64,000 bases of DNA from Maritimibacter sp. GTDB lineage: Bacteria; Pseudomonadota; Alphaproteobacteria; Rhodobacterales; Rhodobacteraceae. Every line of letters starts with the position of its first letter. The stretch's first letter is position 1. Below are positions 10,903 to 19,563 of the stretch, piece after piece. The notes beneath the pieces are model-generated. The model did not search any database, had not been told where the DNA came from, and saw only the letters and a program-made list of their open reading frames with translations. The stretch is from the NCBI GenBank assembly GCA_002701395.1, contig NZVC01000009.1, positions 33,517 through 97,516 on the forward strand, read 5' to 3'. The position numbers and the translations under genes are program-made.

Positions 10903-12168
10903 TTAGTCCAGCGCGCGCCAGCCGATGTCGCGGCGGCAGAACCCGTCCGGCCAGTCGATCCCGTCGACCATCGCATAGGCCCGGTCCCGCGCCTCGGCCA
11001 GCGTGGCGCCGCGGGCGGTGACGTTCAGCACGCGGCCCCCGGTGGCGACGATCTGGCCATCCTTCCCGGCGGTGCCGGCGTGGAACACCATGTTGAAGCT
11101 GTCCTCGGGAAGCCCGTCCAGCCCCTTGATCGGCGTGCCTTTTTCATAAGAACCCGGATAGCCGTTGGCGGCCATCACCACCGTCAGCGCGTGGTCGTCG
11201 GCCCAGTTGGCCTGCGCTTCGGCCAGACGGCCTTCGGCGCAGGCGTGCATCAGGTCCAGCGCCTGTGCGCCCAGCCGCAACATCAGCACCTGACATTCCG
11301 GGTCGCCGAAGCGGACGTTGTATTCCACCAGCCGGGGCGCGCCGTCCTTGATCATCAGGCCGACGTACAGCACGCCCTGATAGGGGGTGCCGCGCTTTGC
11401 CATCTCGGCCACCGTGGGCTTCACGATCTCGTCCAGTGCGCGCTGTGCCACCGCGTCGGACAGCACCGGGGCGGGGGAATAGGCGCCCATGCCGCCGGTA
11501 TTCGGGCCGGTGTCGCCGTCGCCGACGCGCTTGTGGTCCTGCGCGGTGCCCACGGGCAGCACGTTCTCGCCGTCGCACAGCACGAAGTACGACGCTTCCT
11601 CGCCGTCCATGAAGTCCTCGATCACCACCTCGGCGCCCGCCGCGCCGAAAGCGCCGCCGAACATCTCGTCGATGGCGTCCAGCGCCTCGGCCTCGGTCAT
11701 CGCGACGATCACGCCCTTGCCAGCGGCCAGCCCGTCGGCCTTGACCACGATGGGCGCACCCTGTTCGCGGATATAGGCCTTGGCGGGCTCAGCTTCGGTG
11801 AACCGGGCCCATGCGGCGGTCGGCGCGCCGCAGGCATCGCAGATCTCTTTGGTGAACCGCTTCGACGCCTCAAGCTCTGCCGCCGCTTTCGAGGGGCCGA
11901 AGACCAGCAGACCCGCATCGCGCAGATCGTCCGCCACCCCGGCGGCCAGTGGCGCCTCGGGGCCGACGATCACGAAGTCGATGGAATTGGCCTGCGCGAA
12001 ATCCACCACGGCGCCGCCGTCAAGGATGTCCAGCGCGGCGCATTCGGCGATGGCTGCGATCCCGGCATTGCCCGGCGCGACGATCAGCCGGTCGCATTTC
12101 GGGTTCTGCATCGCCGCCCACGCAAGGCTGTGCTCGCGTCCGCCGCCACCGAGAATGAGGATGTTCAT
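10903..12168 (-). CDS. purD: phosphoribosylamine--glycine ligase (GARS)
   Basis: A 421-residue ATP-grasp enzyme that joins phosphoribosylamine and glycine in purine synthesis. It starts with MNILILGGGGREHSLAW (N domain), then KRFTKEICDACGAPTA and VVKADGLAAGKGVIVA (ATP-grasp A/B), DHKRVGDGDTGPNTGGMGAYSP (signature), and YNVRFGDPECQ with metal ligands. The ATG at 12168 was used because the frame upstream runs antisense to the DJ-1 gene. It converges on the FG-GAP gene with only 7 bases between stops. Confidence 0.97.
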   Translation of the reverse strand: MNILILGGGGREHSLAWAAMQNPKCDRLIVAPGNAGIAAIAECAALDILDGGAVVDFAQANSIDFVIVGPEAPLAAGVADDLRDAGLLVFGPSKAAAELEASKRFTKEICDACGAPTAAWARFTEAEPAKAYIREQGAPIVVKADGLAAGKGVIVAMTEAEALDAIDEMFGGAFGAAGAEVVIEDFMDGEEASYFVLCDGENVLPVGTAQDHKRVGDGDTGPNTGGMGAYSPAPVLSDAVAQRALDEIVKPTVAEMAKRGTPYQGVLYVGLMIKDGAPRLVEYNVRFGDPECQVLMLRLGAQALDLMHACAEGRLAEAQANWADDHALTVVMAANGYPGSYEKGTPIKGLDGLPEDSFNMVFHAGTAGKDGQIVATGGRVLNVTARGATLAEARDRAYAMVDGIDWPDGFCRRDIGWRALD

Positions 12169-12306
12169 GCTGCCGCCCCTTGCTTGCTGCCGCCCGTGCT
12201 GCCGTGGCGGCTCAATAGGCGGACCTGCGCTTGGTGACAAGGTGATGGAACAACCCCACGCGATGCCTCGTTGACCCCGCAACACGGCAAGACAGGAGAA
12301 ACGATC

Positions 12307-12867
12307 ATGTCCAAGCTGACTGGAAAGAAAATCGCCATTCTGGCAACCGACGGCTTCGAGCAGTCGGAACTTGAAGTGCCCCACGCCAAGCTGCGCGAAG
12401 AAGGGGCCGAGATCGACATCATCTCGCTCAAGCCCGGGGAAATCACGGGCTGGGATACCGACAACTGGGGTCGCTCCGTCAAGGTCGACCGCACCCTGCC
12501 GGAAACGCTGGCCGCCGACTACGACGCGCTGGTGCTGCCCGGCGGGCAGATCAACCCCGACCTGCTGCGGGTCGAGGACAGCGCGCTGAACTTCATCCGC
12601 GCGTTCCACGACGACGGCAAGGTGATCGCCGCGATCTGCCACGCTCCGTGGCTGCTGATCGAGGCGGGCATCGCGCGGGGCCGCGAGATGACCTCGTACC
12701 CCTCGGTGCGCACCGACGTCGAAAACGCCGGCGCACGCTGGACCGACGCCGAGGTCGTGGCCGACAACGGCATCGTCACCAGCCGCAACCCGGGCGATCT
12801 GGACGCGTTCTGCGCCAAGATCGTCGAAGAGGTAACCGAAGGTCTGCACGTCCGCGAGGCGGCCTGA
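12307..12867 (+). CDS. DJ-1/PfpI-family protein (type 1 glutamine amidotransferase-like)
   Basis: A 186-residue cytoplasmic protein of the DJ-1/PfpI superfamily. The nucleophile elbow is AAICHAPWLL (Cys about 104), with the acidic partner in ATDGFEQSEL and the PGGQINPD loop. The length and the WDTDNWG and SRNPGDLDAF motifs fit the YhbO/PfpI branch, associated with stress tolerance and glyoxal/methylglyoxal handling. A GGAGAA site lies 7 bases before the ATG. It is divergent from purD. Confidence 0.88.
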   Translation: MSKLTGKKIAILATDGFEQSELEVPHAKLREEGAEIDIISLKPGEITGWDTDNWGRSVKVDRTLPETLAADYDALVLPGGQINPDLLRVEDSALNFIRAFHDDGKVIAAICHAPWLLIEAGIARGREMTSYPSVRTDVENAGARWTDAEVVADNGIVTSRNPGDLDAFCAKIVEEVTEGLHVREAA

Positions 12868-12904
12868 TCTTTTCCTTCGCGATCGGATCGGGCATGGTCC
12901 GCCC

Positions 12905-14479
12905 ATGTCCGATCTGATCGACGATCCCGCACCGGGCGAGAACGCCCACGAGTACACCGTCTCGGAAATTTCCGGGGCGGTGAAACGTGTTCTGGAAGGC
13001 GAATTCGGCCGCGTCCGGGTCAAGGGCGAGGTGGGCCGCGTCTTCGTCGCCCGCTCGGGGCATCTGTATTTCGACATCAAGGACGACCGGAACGTGCTGG
13101 CCTCGGTCGCGTGGAAGGGGCAGGCGGCGCGCCTTGCCGTGAAGCCCGAAGAAGGCATGGAGGTGGTCGCCACCGGACGCCTGACCACGTTCGGATCGCA
13201 GTCCAAGTACCAGCTGACGGTGGAAGACATCCGCCCGGCGGGTGTCGGCGCGCTGATGGCGATGCTGGAAAAGCGCAAGAAGGCGCTGGCCGCCGAAGGG
13301 TTGTTCGACGACGCGCGCAAGCGTCCGCTGCCGTATCTGCCCGAGGTGATCGGCGTCGTGACCTCGCCCTCGGGGGCGGTGATCCGCGACATCCTGCACC
13401 GCCTGCGCGAGCGGTTCCCCCGCAAGGTCCTGATCTGGCCGGTCGCGGTGCAGGGCGACCGCTGCGCCCCCGACGTCGCGTGCGCCATCGAAGGCTTCAA
13501 CCGCCTGACCCCCGGCGGCGCGCTGCCGCGTCCCGACCTGCTGATCGTCGCGCGCGGCGGCGGCTCGATCGAGGATCTGTGGGGCTTCAACGAGGAAATC
13601 GTCGCCCGCGCCGCCGCCGCGTCAGAGATCCCGCTGATCTCGGCGGTGGGGCACGAGACGGACACGACGCTGATCGACTACGTCTCGGACCGCCGTGCGC
13701 CGACCCCGACGGCCGCCGCCGAGATCGCGGTGCCGGTGCGGATGGAACTGCAGGCATGGCTGTCGCAGCAAGAGGCGCGTCTTGACCGTGCGATGGCCGA
13801 GGCCGTGGCCCGCCGCCGCCAGCGCCTTGCCGACGTCAGCCGCGCCCTGCCGCGCCCCGAGGCGCTGGTCGGGCAGGCCCGCCAGCGGCTGGATTATGCG
13901 TCGGCCGGTCTGCCCCGCGCCCTGACCGCGCTGGTCGAACGCCGCCGCGGCCGCCTGAACGAGGCGGCGGTGCATCTGCGCCCCGCCGTCCTGCGCCGGT
14001 CGCTGGCGCAGCGCAAGGCCGACACCGACCGGCTTGCCGCGCGGCTGGGTCCGGCGCTGGACCGTCTGCGGCGCGACAAGGATCGCGGCTATCGCACCGT
14101 CGCGGCCCGCCTGCGCGGCTCGGTTCTGGAGCGCGATCTTGCCCGCCAGCGCGATCTGTTCACCCGCACCGTGCGGCGCCTGTCCGCCGCGGGCGGGGCG
14201 CAGGTTTCGGGCTGGACCGCCCGGCTGGAGGCTTTGGAACGGCTGCGGCAAAGCCTTGGCTACCGCGAGACGCTGAAACGCGGATATGCGGTGGTGCGCG
14301 GCGACGCGGGCGTCGTGACCCGCAAGGCCGAGGCCGAGGCGGCATCGGGGCTGGAGATCGAGTTCATGGACGGCCGTCTTGCCATTGGCGGCGGCGGCAA
14401 GCCCGCGAAGCGGAAGCCGCAAAGCGAGGCGTCGAGCACCCCGCCCGACAAGAAGCCGGAGCAGGGATCGCTGTTCTGA
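12905..14479 (+). CDS. xseA: exodeoxyribonuclease VII large subunit
   Basis: A 524-residue catalytic subunit of the single-strand exonuclease VII. The N-terminal OB domain (YTVSEISGAVKRVLEGEFG, KDDRNVLASVAWKG) is followed by the catalytic core with PEVIGVVTSPSGAVIRDIL, LLIVARGGGSIEDLWGFNEE and ISAVGHETDTTLIDYVSD, then a long Arg-rich coiled-coil and a C-terminal swivel (RGYAVVRGDAG). The tail after about residue 495 is low-complexity (KPAKRKPQSE). xseB is not adjacent. Confidence 0.97.
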   Translation: MSDLIDDPAPGENAHEYTVSEISGAVKRVLEGEFGRVRVKGEVGRVFVARSGHLYFDIKDDRNVLASVAWKGQAARLAVKPEEGMEVVATGRLTTFGSQSKYQLTVEDIRPAGVGALMAMLEKRKKALAAEGLFDDARKRPLPYLPEVIGVVTSPSGAVIRDILHRLRERFPRKVLIWPVAVQGDRCAPDVACAIEGFNRLTPGGALPRPDLLIVARGGGSIEDLWGFNEEIVARAAAASEIPLISAVGHETDTTLIDYVSDRRAPTPTAAAEIAVPVRMELQAWLSQQEARLDRAMAEAVARRRQRLADVSRALPRPEALVGQARQRLDYASAGLPRALTALVERRRGRLNEAAVHLRPAVLRRSLAQRKADTDRLAARLGPALDRLRRDKDRGYRTVAARLRGSVLERDLARQRDLFTRTVRRLSAAGGAQVSGWTARLEALERLRQSLGYRETLKRGYAVVRGDAGVVTRKAEAEAASGLEIEFMDGRLAIGGGGKPAKRKPQSEASSTPPDKKPEQGSLF

Positions 14480-14515
14480 GCCTGTCGCGCCAAGGGCGCG
14501 CGTGGATGCGTGCAA

Positions 14516-14563
14516 GGGGGCTCTGCCCCACTCCCCCGAGGTATTTTGAAAGAGAAGAAGAGG
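14516..14563 (-). repeat. dispersed double-hairpin repeat, copy B, lacking one hairpin
   Basis: This copy lies in the opposite orientation to copy A, between the convergent xseA and GNAT genes. GGGGGCTCTGCCCC is followed after a single A directly by CTCCCCCGAGGTATTTTG and then AAAGAGAAGAAG. The GCCGC-GCA-GCGGC hairpin found in the other three copies is missing exactly. Confidence 0.85.
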
Positions 14564-14564
14564 C

Positions 14565-15047
14565 TCAGGACGTGGTCAGGCGGAACCGTCTGAACGTTTC
14601 GCCGTCGTGGTCCACGTCGCCGGTATAGGTGGCGCCCAGACGGGCAAGCGCGCCAAGGTGGCGGCGGGTCGGCGGCAGCAGGAAGGTGACGCAAGCGATG
14701 CGCGGATCCTGCCGTGCGACGTCCAGCGCCATGCGGCTGAGCGGCAGCCCGAGCCCGAAGCGGTCCGGGCGCAGAACCAGCCCGAAATCCCAGTCTTCGC
14801 CTTCCTTCTGGAACCCGCCCCAGCCGGCATAGTCTCCGTCCGCAAGGAACGCCCAGTGGCCAAGGCCGTCGCGCGTCCAGTAGGTCTCTTTCATCGCGAC
14901 GAAGGCGCGGGCGTCGTCCGCCGTCCAGGCGCGGCCCGACAGCAGCGGCATATGCGCGGCCATGCGCGGGTCGGACATGTGGGCCGCGATCGCCTCGGGG
15001 GCGACGTCGGTCAGGCGGGTGAAGGATAGCTTCGGCATCGGCTTCAT
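14565..15047 (-). CDS. GNAT-family N-acetyltransferase (RimJ/RimL-like)
   Basis: A 160-residue acetyltransferase of the Acetyltransf_3 kind. LSFTRLTDVAPEAIAAHMSDPRMAAHMP resembles the N-terminal strand-helix, GLGHWAFLADGDYAGWGGFQ the central strands, and RPDRFGLGLPLSRMALDVA the acetyl-CoA loop region. Two in-frame starts (15047 and 15038) are possible and neither has a clear ribosome binding site; the outer one is given. The substrate is unknown. It converges with xseA. Confidence 0.75.
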   Translation of the reverse strand: MKPMPKLSFTRLTDVAPEAIAAHMSDPRMAAHMPLLSGRAWTADDARAFVAMKETYWTRDGLGHWAFLADGDYAGWGGFQKEGEDWDFGLVLRPDRFGLGLPLSRMALDVARQDPRIACVTFLLPPTRRHLGALARLGATYTGDVDHDGETFRRFRLTTS

Positions 15048-15277
15048 TGGTGGGCAGGCGGGATCAGGCCAACGCCGGGCAGGGCGGGGCGTTCGGGGTG
15101 GGACCGTATGCGATCGGCATGGCGATGGTATTGCCCTTCTCGTTGCAGGCCTGCCCCGGGTGATAGGCCACCGCCGGGGCGGGGGCAATCGGCGGCGCGT
15201 CTTCCGGCGCAGAGGTTTTCGTATCGCCGATGGCGCGCCGCCCCTATGGTCGGGGAAAGCCGCACAGGAGGGACCGG

Positions 15278-16090
15278 ATGGATTTTGCCAGCCTTGAGCG
15301 CCGGGAATGGTCGGACCCCGCCGTCGCGCAGTCCTATGCCGGGGCCTTTGCCCGCGCCGCCGACATGGTGGCGCCGCGGCTGGTGGCGGCGGTCGGTGCC
15401 GCGCCGGGGGGTCGGGCGCTGGACCTGTGCTGCGGGCATGGCAACGTGACGCGGCGGCTGGTCTCGGCCGGGGCCAACGTCACCGGGCTGGACTTCTCTG
15501 CGGCGATGCTGGCGATGGCGCGCGAGGCGGTGCCCGATGCCACCTTCGTCGAGGGCGATGCGATGGACCTGCCGTTCGATGCCGGTGCCTTCGACGCGGT
15601 GACCATCGGGTTCGGCATGCCCCACGTTCCCGATCCGCCCCGCGTGCTGGCCGAGGCGCGCCGCGTGTTGCGGCCGGGCGGGCGGCTGGCGTTCTCGGTC
15701 TGGTGCGGACCCGAGGTCGAGACCGCGCTGGGCTATGTGTTCGGGGCGATCGCGACGCATGGCGATCCCGCGATTCAGCTGCCGCCCGGGCCGGGGGCGA
15801 ACGACTATGCCGACCCGGCGCTGGCCTTCCCGGTGCTGGACGCGGCGGGGTTCGGCGGTTGCGGGCAGGACACGGTTGCCTCGATGTGGCGGGTGACGGA
15901 TCCCGGCGCGCCGTTCGATTTCTTCCGCGAAGGCACCGCGCGCGGCGGGGCGTTGCTGCGCCCGCAGCCCGAGGAGAACGCCGCCGCCATCCGCGCGGCG
16001 GTGGTCGAAGAGGTCTTGGCACGGCATGGCGCGGGCCCCGAGTGGGAGGTGCCGATCCCGGCGGTGGTGACCGTCGCGACGGCGGTCTAG
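15278..16090 (+). CDS. class I SAM-dependent methyltransferase (UbiE-like)
   Basis: A 270-residue methyltransferase. Motif I is ALDLCCGHGNVTRRL (about residue 47), the acidic loop VTGLDFSAAMLAMA, motif II VEGDAMDLPFDAGAFDAVTIGFGM and motif III VLRPGGRLAFSVW, as in UbiE/menaquinone-type methyltransferases. The start has an AGGAGGG site 6 bases upstream. It ends 4 bases inside the convergent AbrB-family gene. The substrate is unassigned. Confidence 0.85.
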   Translation: MDFASLERREWSDPAVAQSYAGAFARAADMVAPRLVAAVGAAPGGRALDLCCGHGNVTRRLVSAGANVTGLDFSAAMLAMAREAVPDATFVEGDAMDLPFDAGAFDAVTIGFGMPHVPDPPRVLAEARRVLRPGGRLAFSVWCGPEVETALGYVFGAIATHGDPAIQLPPGPGANDYADPALAFPVLDAAGFGGCGQDTVASMWRVTDPGAPFDFFREGTARGGALLRPQPEENAAAIRAAVVEEVLARHGAGPEWEVPIPAVVTVATAV

Positions 16091-17115
16091 CGGTTCAGCA
16101 AGCGCGCGGCCAGCGGCGCCATCGTGACCACGCAGGCCACCCGCGTCAGGTGGTGCGTGATGACAAAGGCAAGGTCCGCGCCCGACACCAGCGCGACGAC
16201 CACCATCTCGCCCTGTCCGCCGGGCAGGAACGACAGCATCACGTCCAGCGCCGGTGCGCCGGTGATCCACAGAACCGCCTCGATGAACGCAAGGCTGATC
16301 GCCGCCAGCAACGCCGCGAAGGCAAGCCCGGCGCCCACGTCCACCCGGATCTCGCGGGCGGTGATGCCGGTGTAGTTCGCGCCGACGCCCAGACCGATGA
16401 AGAACTGCGCGGCCCAGATCAGCTCGGCCGGGGGGCGGTACTGGATCACCCCGCCAAGAGACAGTGCGGCGGTCAGCACCATCGGCCCGATGATCGACGC
16501 GCCGAACAGGTTGATCCGTTCCGCAATTTTCCAGCCGACAAGACCGGACGCGACCATCAGGGCGATCTGGACCAGCGGCAGGTCGGTCGCGCGGGCGCCC
16601 GGTGCCGCGGTCAGGTCCAGATCGTACCAGAAGGTCAGCAGAAACGGCGCGACGGTCACGATCACCAGCACGCGCGTCGCGTGGATCAGGGACATCGCCC
16701 GGACGTCGCCGCCGGCTTCTTCTCCGAAGATCAGCATGTCCTGCAAACCGCCCGGCATCGCCGAGTAGAACGCCGTCGGGTGGTCGAACTTCATCACCTT
16801 GCGGAAGAACGGATATCCGATGCCGCCGATCACCAGGATGAACACCGGGATCATCGCCAGCGTCGGGGCATAGCCCGGCAATTCGCGCACCAGCTCGGGG
16901 GGGATCGACGCGCCGATGGCCACGCCCAGCAGCGTCCGCATCGCGATGCCCAGCTTGCCGGTGCCCTGCAGCGGCACGCCAATCAGCGCGGCGACCAGAC
17001 AGCCCAGCATCGGACCAAGCAAAAGCGGAAGCGGCAGACCGAGAAGCACGAAGACCGCCGCCCCCACGGCAGCGATCACAACGGTGCGCAGGCGGGCGGG
17101 CGTGACTGTCGACAT
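16087..17115 (-). CDS. AbrB-family (ammonia monooxygenase-like) membrane protein
   Basis: A 342-residue polytopic membrane protein with about ten hydrophobic segments arranged as two related halves, each containing a GPM motif (LLLGPMLGCLVAALIG and ASIIGPMVLTAALSLGG). That duplication and the FLPGGQGEMVV and SAMPGGLQDML signatures fit the Pfam family named AbrB (PF05145), which is unrelated to the Bacillus regulator and is likely a transporter. The ATG at 17115 was chosen; the frame extends upstream over the MoxR gene antisense. Confidence 0.85.
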   Translation of the reverse strand: MSTVTPARLRTVVIAAVGAAVFVLLGLPLPLLLGPMLGCLVAALIGVPLQGTGKLGIAMRTLLGVAIGASIPPELVRELPGYAPTLAMIPVFILVIGGIGYPFFRKVMKFDHPTAFYSAMPGGLQDMLIFGEEAGGDVRAMSLIHATRVLVIVTVAPFLLTFWYDLDLTAAPGARATDLPLVQIALMVASGLVGWKIAERINLFGASIIGPMVLTAALSLGGVIQYRPPAELIWAAQFFIGLGVGANYTGITAREIRVDVGAGLAFAALLAAISLAFIEAVLWITGAPALDVMLSFLPGGQGEMVVVALVSGADLAFVITHHLTRVACVVTMAPLAARLLNR

Positions 17116-17237
17116 GACGTGGGCTAAGCCACAGAATTCGTTTGGGGACAAGTCGCCCTCGAAGTCACCCTTGACCCCTGCGCGCCTGCATGACCCCATG
17201 TCATCTCTATGGGACATCCCGGCGAGAGGAGGCGCAG

Positions 17238-18149
17238 GTGACGGAACAGGTGGAGGGGATCGAAGCGGTTCAGGCGCTGTTGTCCGAACAGGGCTATGTC
17301 TGCGGGCGGCCACTGGCCACGGTGGTGTTTCTGGCGCTGCGGCTGGGCAGGCCACTGTTTCTGGAGGGCGAGGCCGGGGTCGGCAAGACCGAGATCGCCA
17401 AGGCGCTGGCGGCGGGGCTGGGGCGGCGGCTGATCCGGTTGCAGTGTTACGAGGGGCTGGATGCCTCTTCGGCGGTCTACGAATGGAACTTCGCGGCGCA
17501 GATGGTGGCGATCCGCGCCGCCGAGGCGGGCGGCGGCATGGACCGCGACGTGCTGCAGGACGAATTGTTCTCGGACGAGTTCCTGATCGAGCGCCCGCTG
17601 CTGCAGGCGATGCGCCCGCAGGCCGGGGGCGCGCCGGTGCTGCTGATCGACGAACTCGACCGCACCGACGAGCCGTTCGAGGCCTTCCTGCTAGAGGCGC
17701 TGTCGGATTTTCAGGTGACGATCCCCGAACTGGGCACCGTCAAGGCGCCGGAGCCGCCGATCGTGGTGCTGACCTCGAACCGCACGCGCGAGGTGCACGA
17801 CGCGCTGAAGCGGCGCTGCCTGTACCACTGGGTCGATTATCCCGACTTCGACCGCGAGATGGAGATCCTGAACGCCCGCGCGCCCGAGGCGGCAGAGGCG
17901 CTAAGCCGCGAGGTGGTGGCCTTCGTCCAGCGCCTGCGCACCGAGGATCTGTTCAAGAAGCCGGGCGTCGCCGAGACCATCGACTGGGCAAAATGCCTGC
18001 TGGCGCTGGACGTGATCACGTTGTCGCCCGAGGTCATCGCCGACACCATCGGCGCGATCCTGAAGTATCAGGACGACATCCAGCGCCTGCAGGGCGGCGA
18101 GGCCAAGCGCCTGCTGGACGAGGTGCGCACCGGGCTGGCGGCCGGCTGA
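17238..18149 (+). CDS. MoxR-family AAA+ ATPase, CoxD-like
   Basis: A 303-residue cytoplasmic ATPase. Walker A is LEGEAGVGKTEIAKAL, Walker B PVLLIDELDRTDEPFEAFLLEAL, sensor 1 VVLTSNRTREVHDALKRRC. MoxR proteins act as chaperones with a von Willebrand A partner, here the next gene. CoxD/CoxE pairs help mature molybdenum hydroxylases such as CO dehydrogenase. The GTG at 17238 was chosen because AGGAGG lies 6 bases before it. Confidence 0.88.
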   Translation: MTEQVEGIEAVQALLSEQGYVCGRPLATVVFLALRLGRPLFLEGEAGVGKTEIAKALAAGLGRRLIRLQCYEGLDASSAVYEWNFAAQMVAIRAAEAGGGMDRDVLQDELFSDEFLIERPLLQAMRPQAGGAPVLLIDELDRTDEPFEAFLLEALSDFQVTIPELGTVKAPEPPIVVLTSNRTREVHDALKRRCLYHWVDYPDFDREMEILNARAPEAAEALSREVVAFVQRLRTEDLFKKPGVAETIDWAKCLLALDVITLSPEVIADTIGAILKYQDDIQRLQGGEAKRLLDEVRTGLAAG

Positions 18150-18183
18150 TGACGGGCGCGGCGAAGCAGGGGCGGTGACCCGG

Positions 18184-19449
18184 ATGGCGGAACAAATCCC
18201 CCTTGAGATCCCCGAAGACGGCAAGCTGACGCATAACATCGTCTGGTTCGCCCGGGCGCTGCGCAAGGCGGGGCTGCCGGTGGGGCCGGGCCGCACGCTG
18301 GACGCGATCCGCGCGGTCGAGGCGGCAGGCTTCACCGAGCGCACCGATTTCTTCTGGACCCTGCACGCCTGCTTCGTCTCGCGCCCCGAGCACCGGGCGG
18401 TGTTCGCGCAGGTGTTCCGGCTGTACTGGCGCGACCCGCGCTATGTGGAACACATGATGGCGATGATGCTGCCCGCGATCCGTGGCGTGCAGGAGGACCG
18501 CAGCGCCAAGGCCGCCGAGCGCCGCGCCGCCGAGGCGCTGCTGGACGGGGTCGACCGCGACGCGCCCGAACAGGACAACGCGGGCGGCGACGACGACAGC
18601 GAGATCCGCATCGACGCCTCGCAGACCGCGTCGGGCGAGGAACGGCTACGCACGCTCGATTTCGAGCAGATGACCACCGCAGAGATGGCCGAAGCGAAGC
18701 GTATGCTGGCGCGGATGACGCTGCCGGTGAACCCGATCCGGTCGCGCCGCACCGTGGCGGACGCGCGCGGCACCCGGCCGGACTGGCGCGCGACGATGCG
18801 GGCCGCCCTGCGGAACGGGGGCGAGGTCTATGATTTCTCGACGAAAAACCGGCGTCTGCGGTGGCCGAACCTTGTCGTGTTGTGCGACATCTCGGGGTCG
18901 ATGTCGCAGTATTCCCGCGCCGCGCTGCATTTCCTGCACGCGGTGTCGAACCACAAGGGCGCGGGCTGGGCGAAGGTCCATGCCTTCACCTTCGGCACCC
19001 GCCTGACCAACATCACCCGCCATCTTGCCACCCGCGATGTCGACGCTGCGCTGACAGCCGCCGGGGCCGAGGCGCAGGATTGGGAGGGCGGCACGCGGAT
19101 CGGCGACTGCCTGCATGCCTTCAATCGCGACTGGGGCCGCCGCGTGCTGGGGCAGGGCGCCGTGGTGCTGATCATCACCGACGGGCTTGAATGCGGTGAC
19201 CCAAGCCTGCTGGAGCGCGAGATGCAGCGCCTGCACCTGTCCGCCCGGCGCGTGATCTGGCTGAACCCGTTGCTGCGGTGGGACGGCTTCGCCCCCCGCG
19301 CACAGGGCATCCGGGCGATGCTGCCGCATGTGGATAGTTTCCGAGCTGGACACAATATCGCTTCTTTGCAGGGACTTGCCGCCGCATTGGCGGATTCTCG
19401 CGATTCAGGCGAGAAAAACCGCGCGATTTCGCTGCTTCACGCCGACTGA
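18184..19449 (+). CDS. VWA-domain protein, CoxE-like
   Basis: A 421-residue partner of the MoxR ATPase upstream (34 bases away). The N-terminus PLEIPEDGKLTHNIVWFARALRKAGLPVGPGR and the central acidic linker (about residues 105-155) are typical of CoxE-like proteins. The VWA domain begins VVLCDISGSMSQYSR with the metal-site DxSxS. The ATG at 18184 gives the family's usual start; a GTG at 18175 with AGGGG closer to it is an alternative. It probably remodels or inserts metal into a molybdenum enzyme (inference from family). Confidence 0.85.
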   Translation: MAEQIPLEIPEDGKLTHNIVWFARALRKAGLPVGPGRTLDAIRAVEAAGFTERTDFFWTLHACFVSRPEHRAVFAQVFRLYWRDPRYVEHMMAMMLPAIRGVQEDRSAKAAERRAAEALLDGVDRDAPEQDNAGGDDDSEIRIDASQTASGEERLRTLDFEQMTTAEMAEAKRMLARMTLPVNPIRSRRTVADARGTRPDWRATMRAALRNGGEVYDFSTKNRRLRWPNLVVLCDISGSMSQYSRAALHFLHAVSNHKGAGWAKVHAFTFGTRLTNITRHLATRDVDAALTAAGAEAQDWEGGTRIGDCLHAFNRDWGRRVLGQGAVVLIITDGLECGDPSLLEREMQRLHLSARRVIWLNPLLRWDGFAPRAQGIRAMLPHVDSFRAGHNIASLQGLAAALADSRDSGEKNRAISLLHAD

Positions 19450-19563
19450 GCCGAACCCCTTGGAACCGTTTCGATTTGCACCGCGTTGAGGCGCCAACGG
19501 GGCGGAGTACCATGTTGGACCCCGCAATGCGCCGTCCCCATCTCAGACGGAGAAAGGCAAAAG

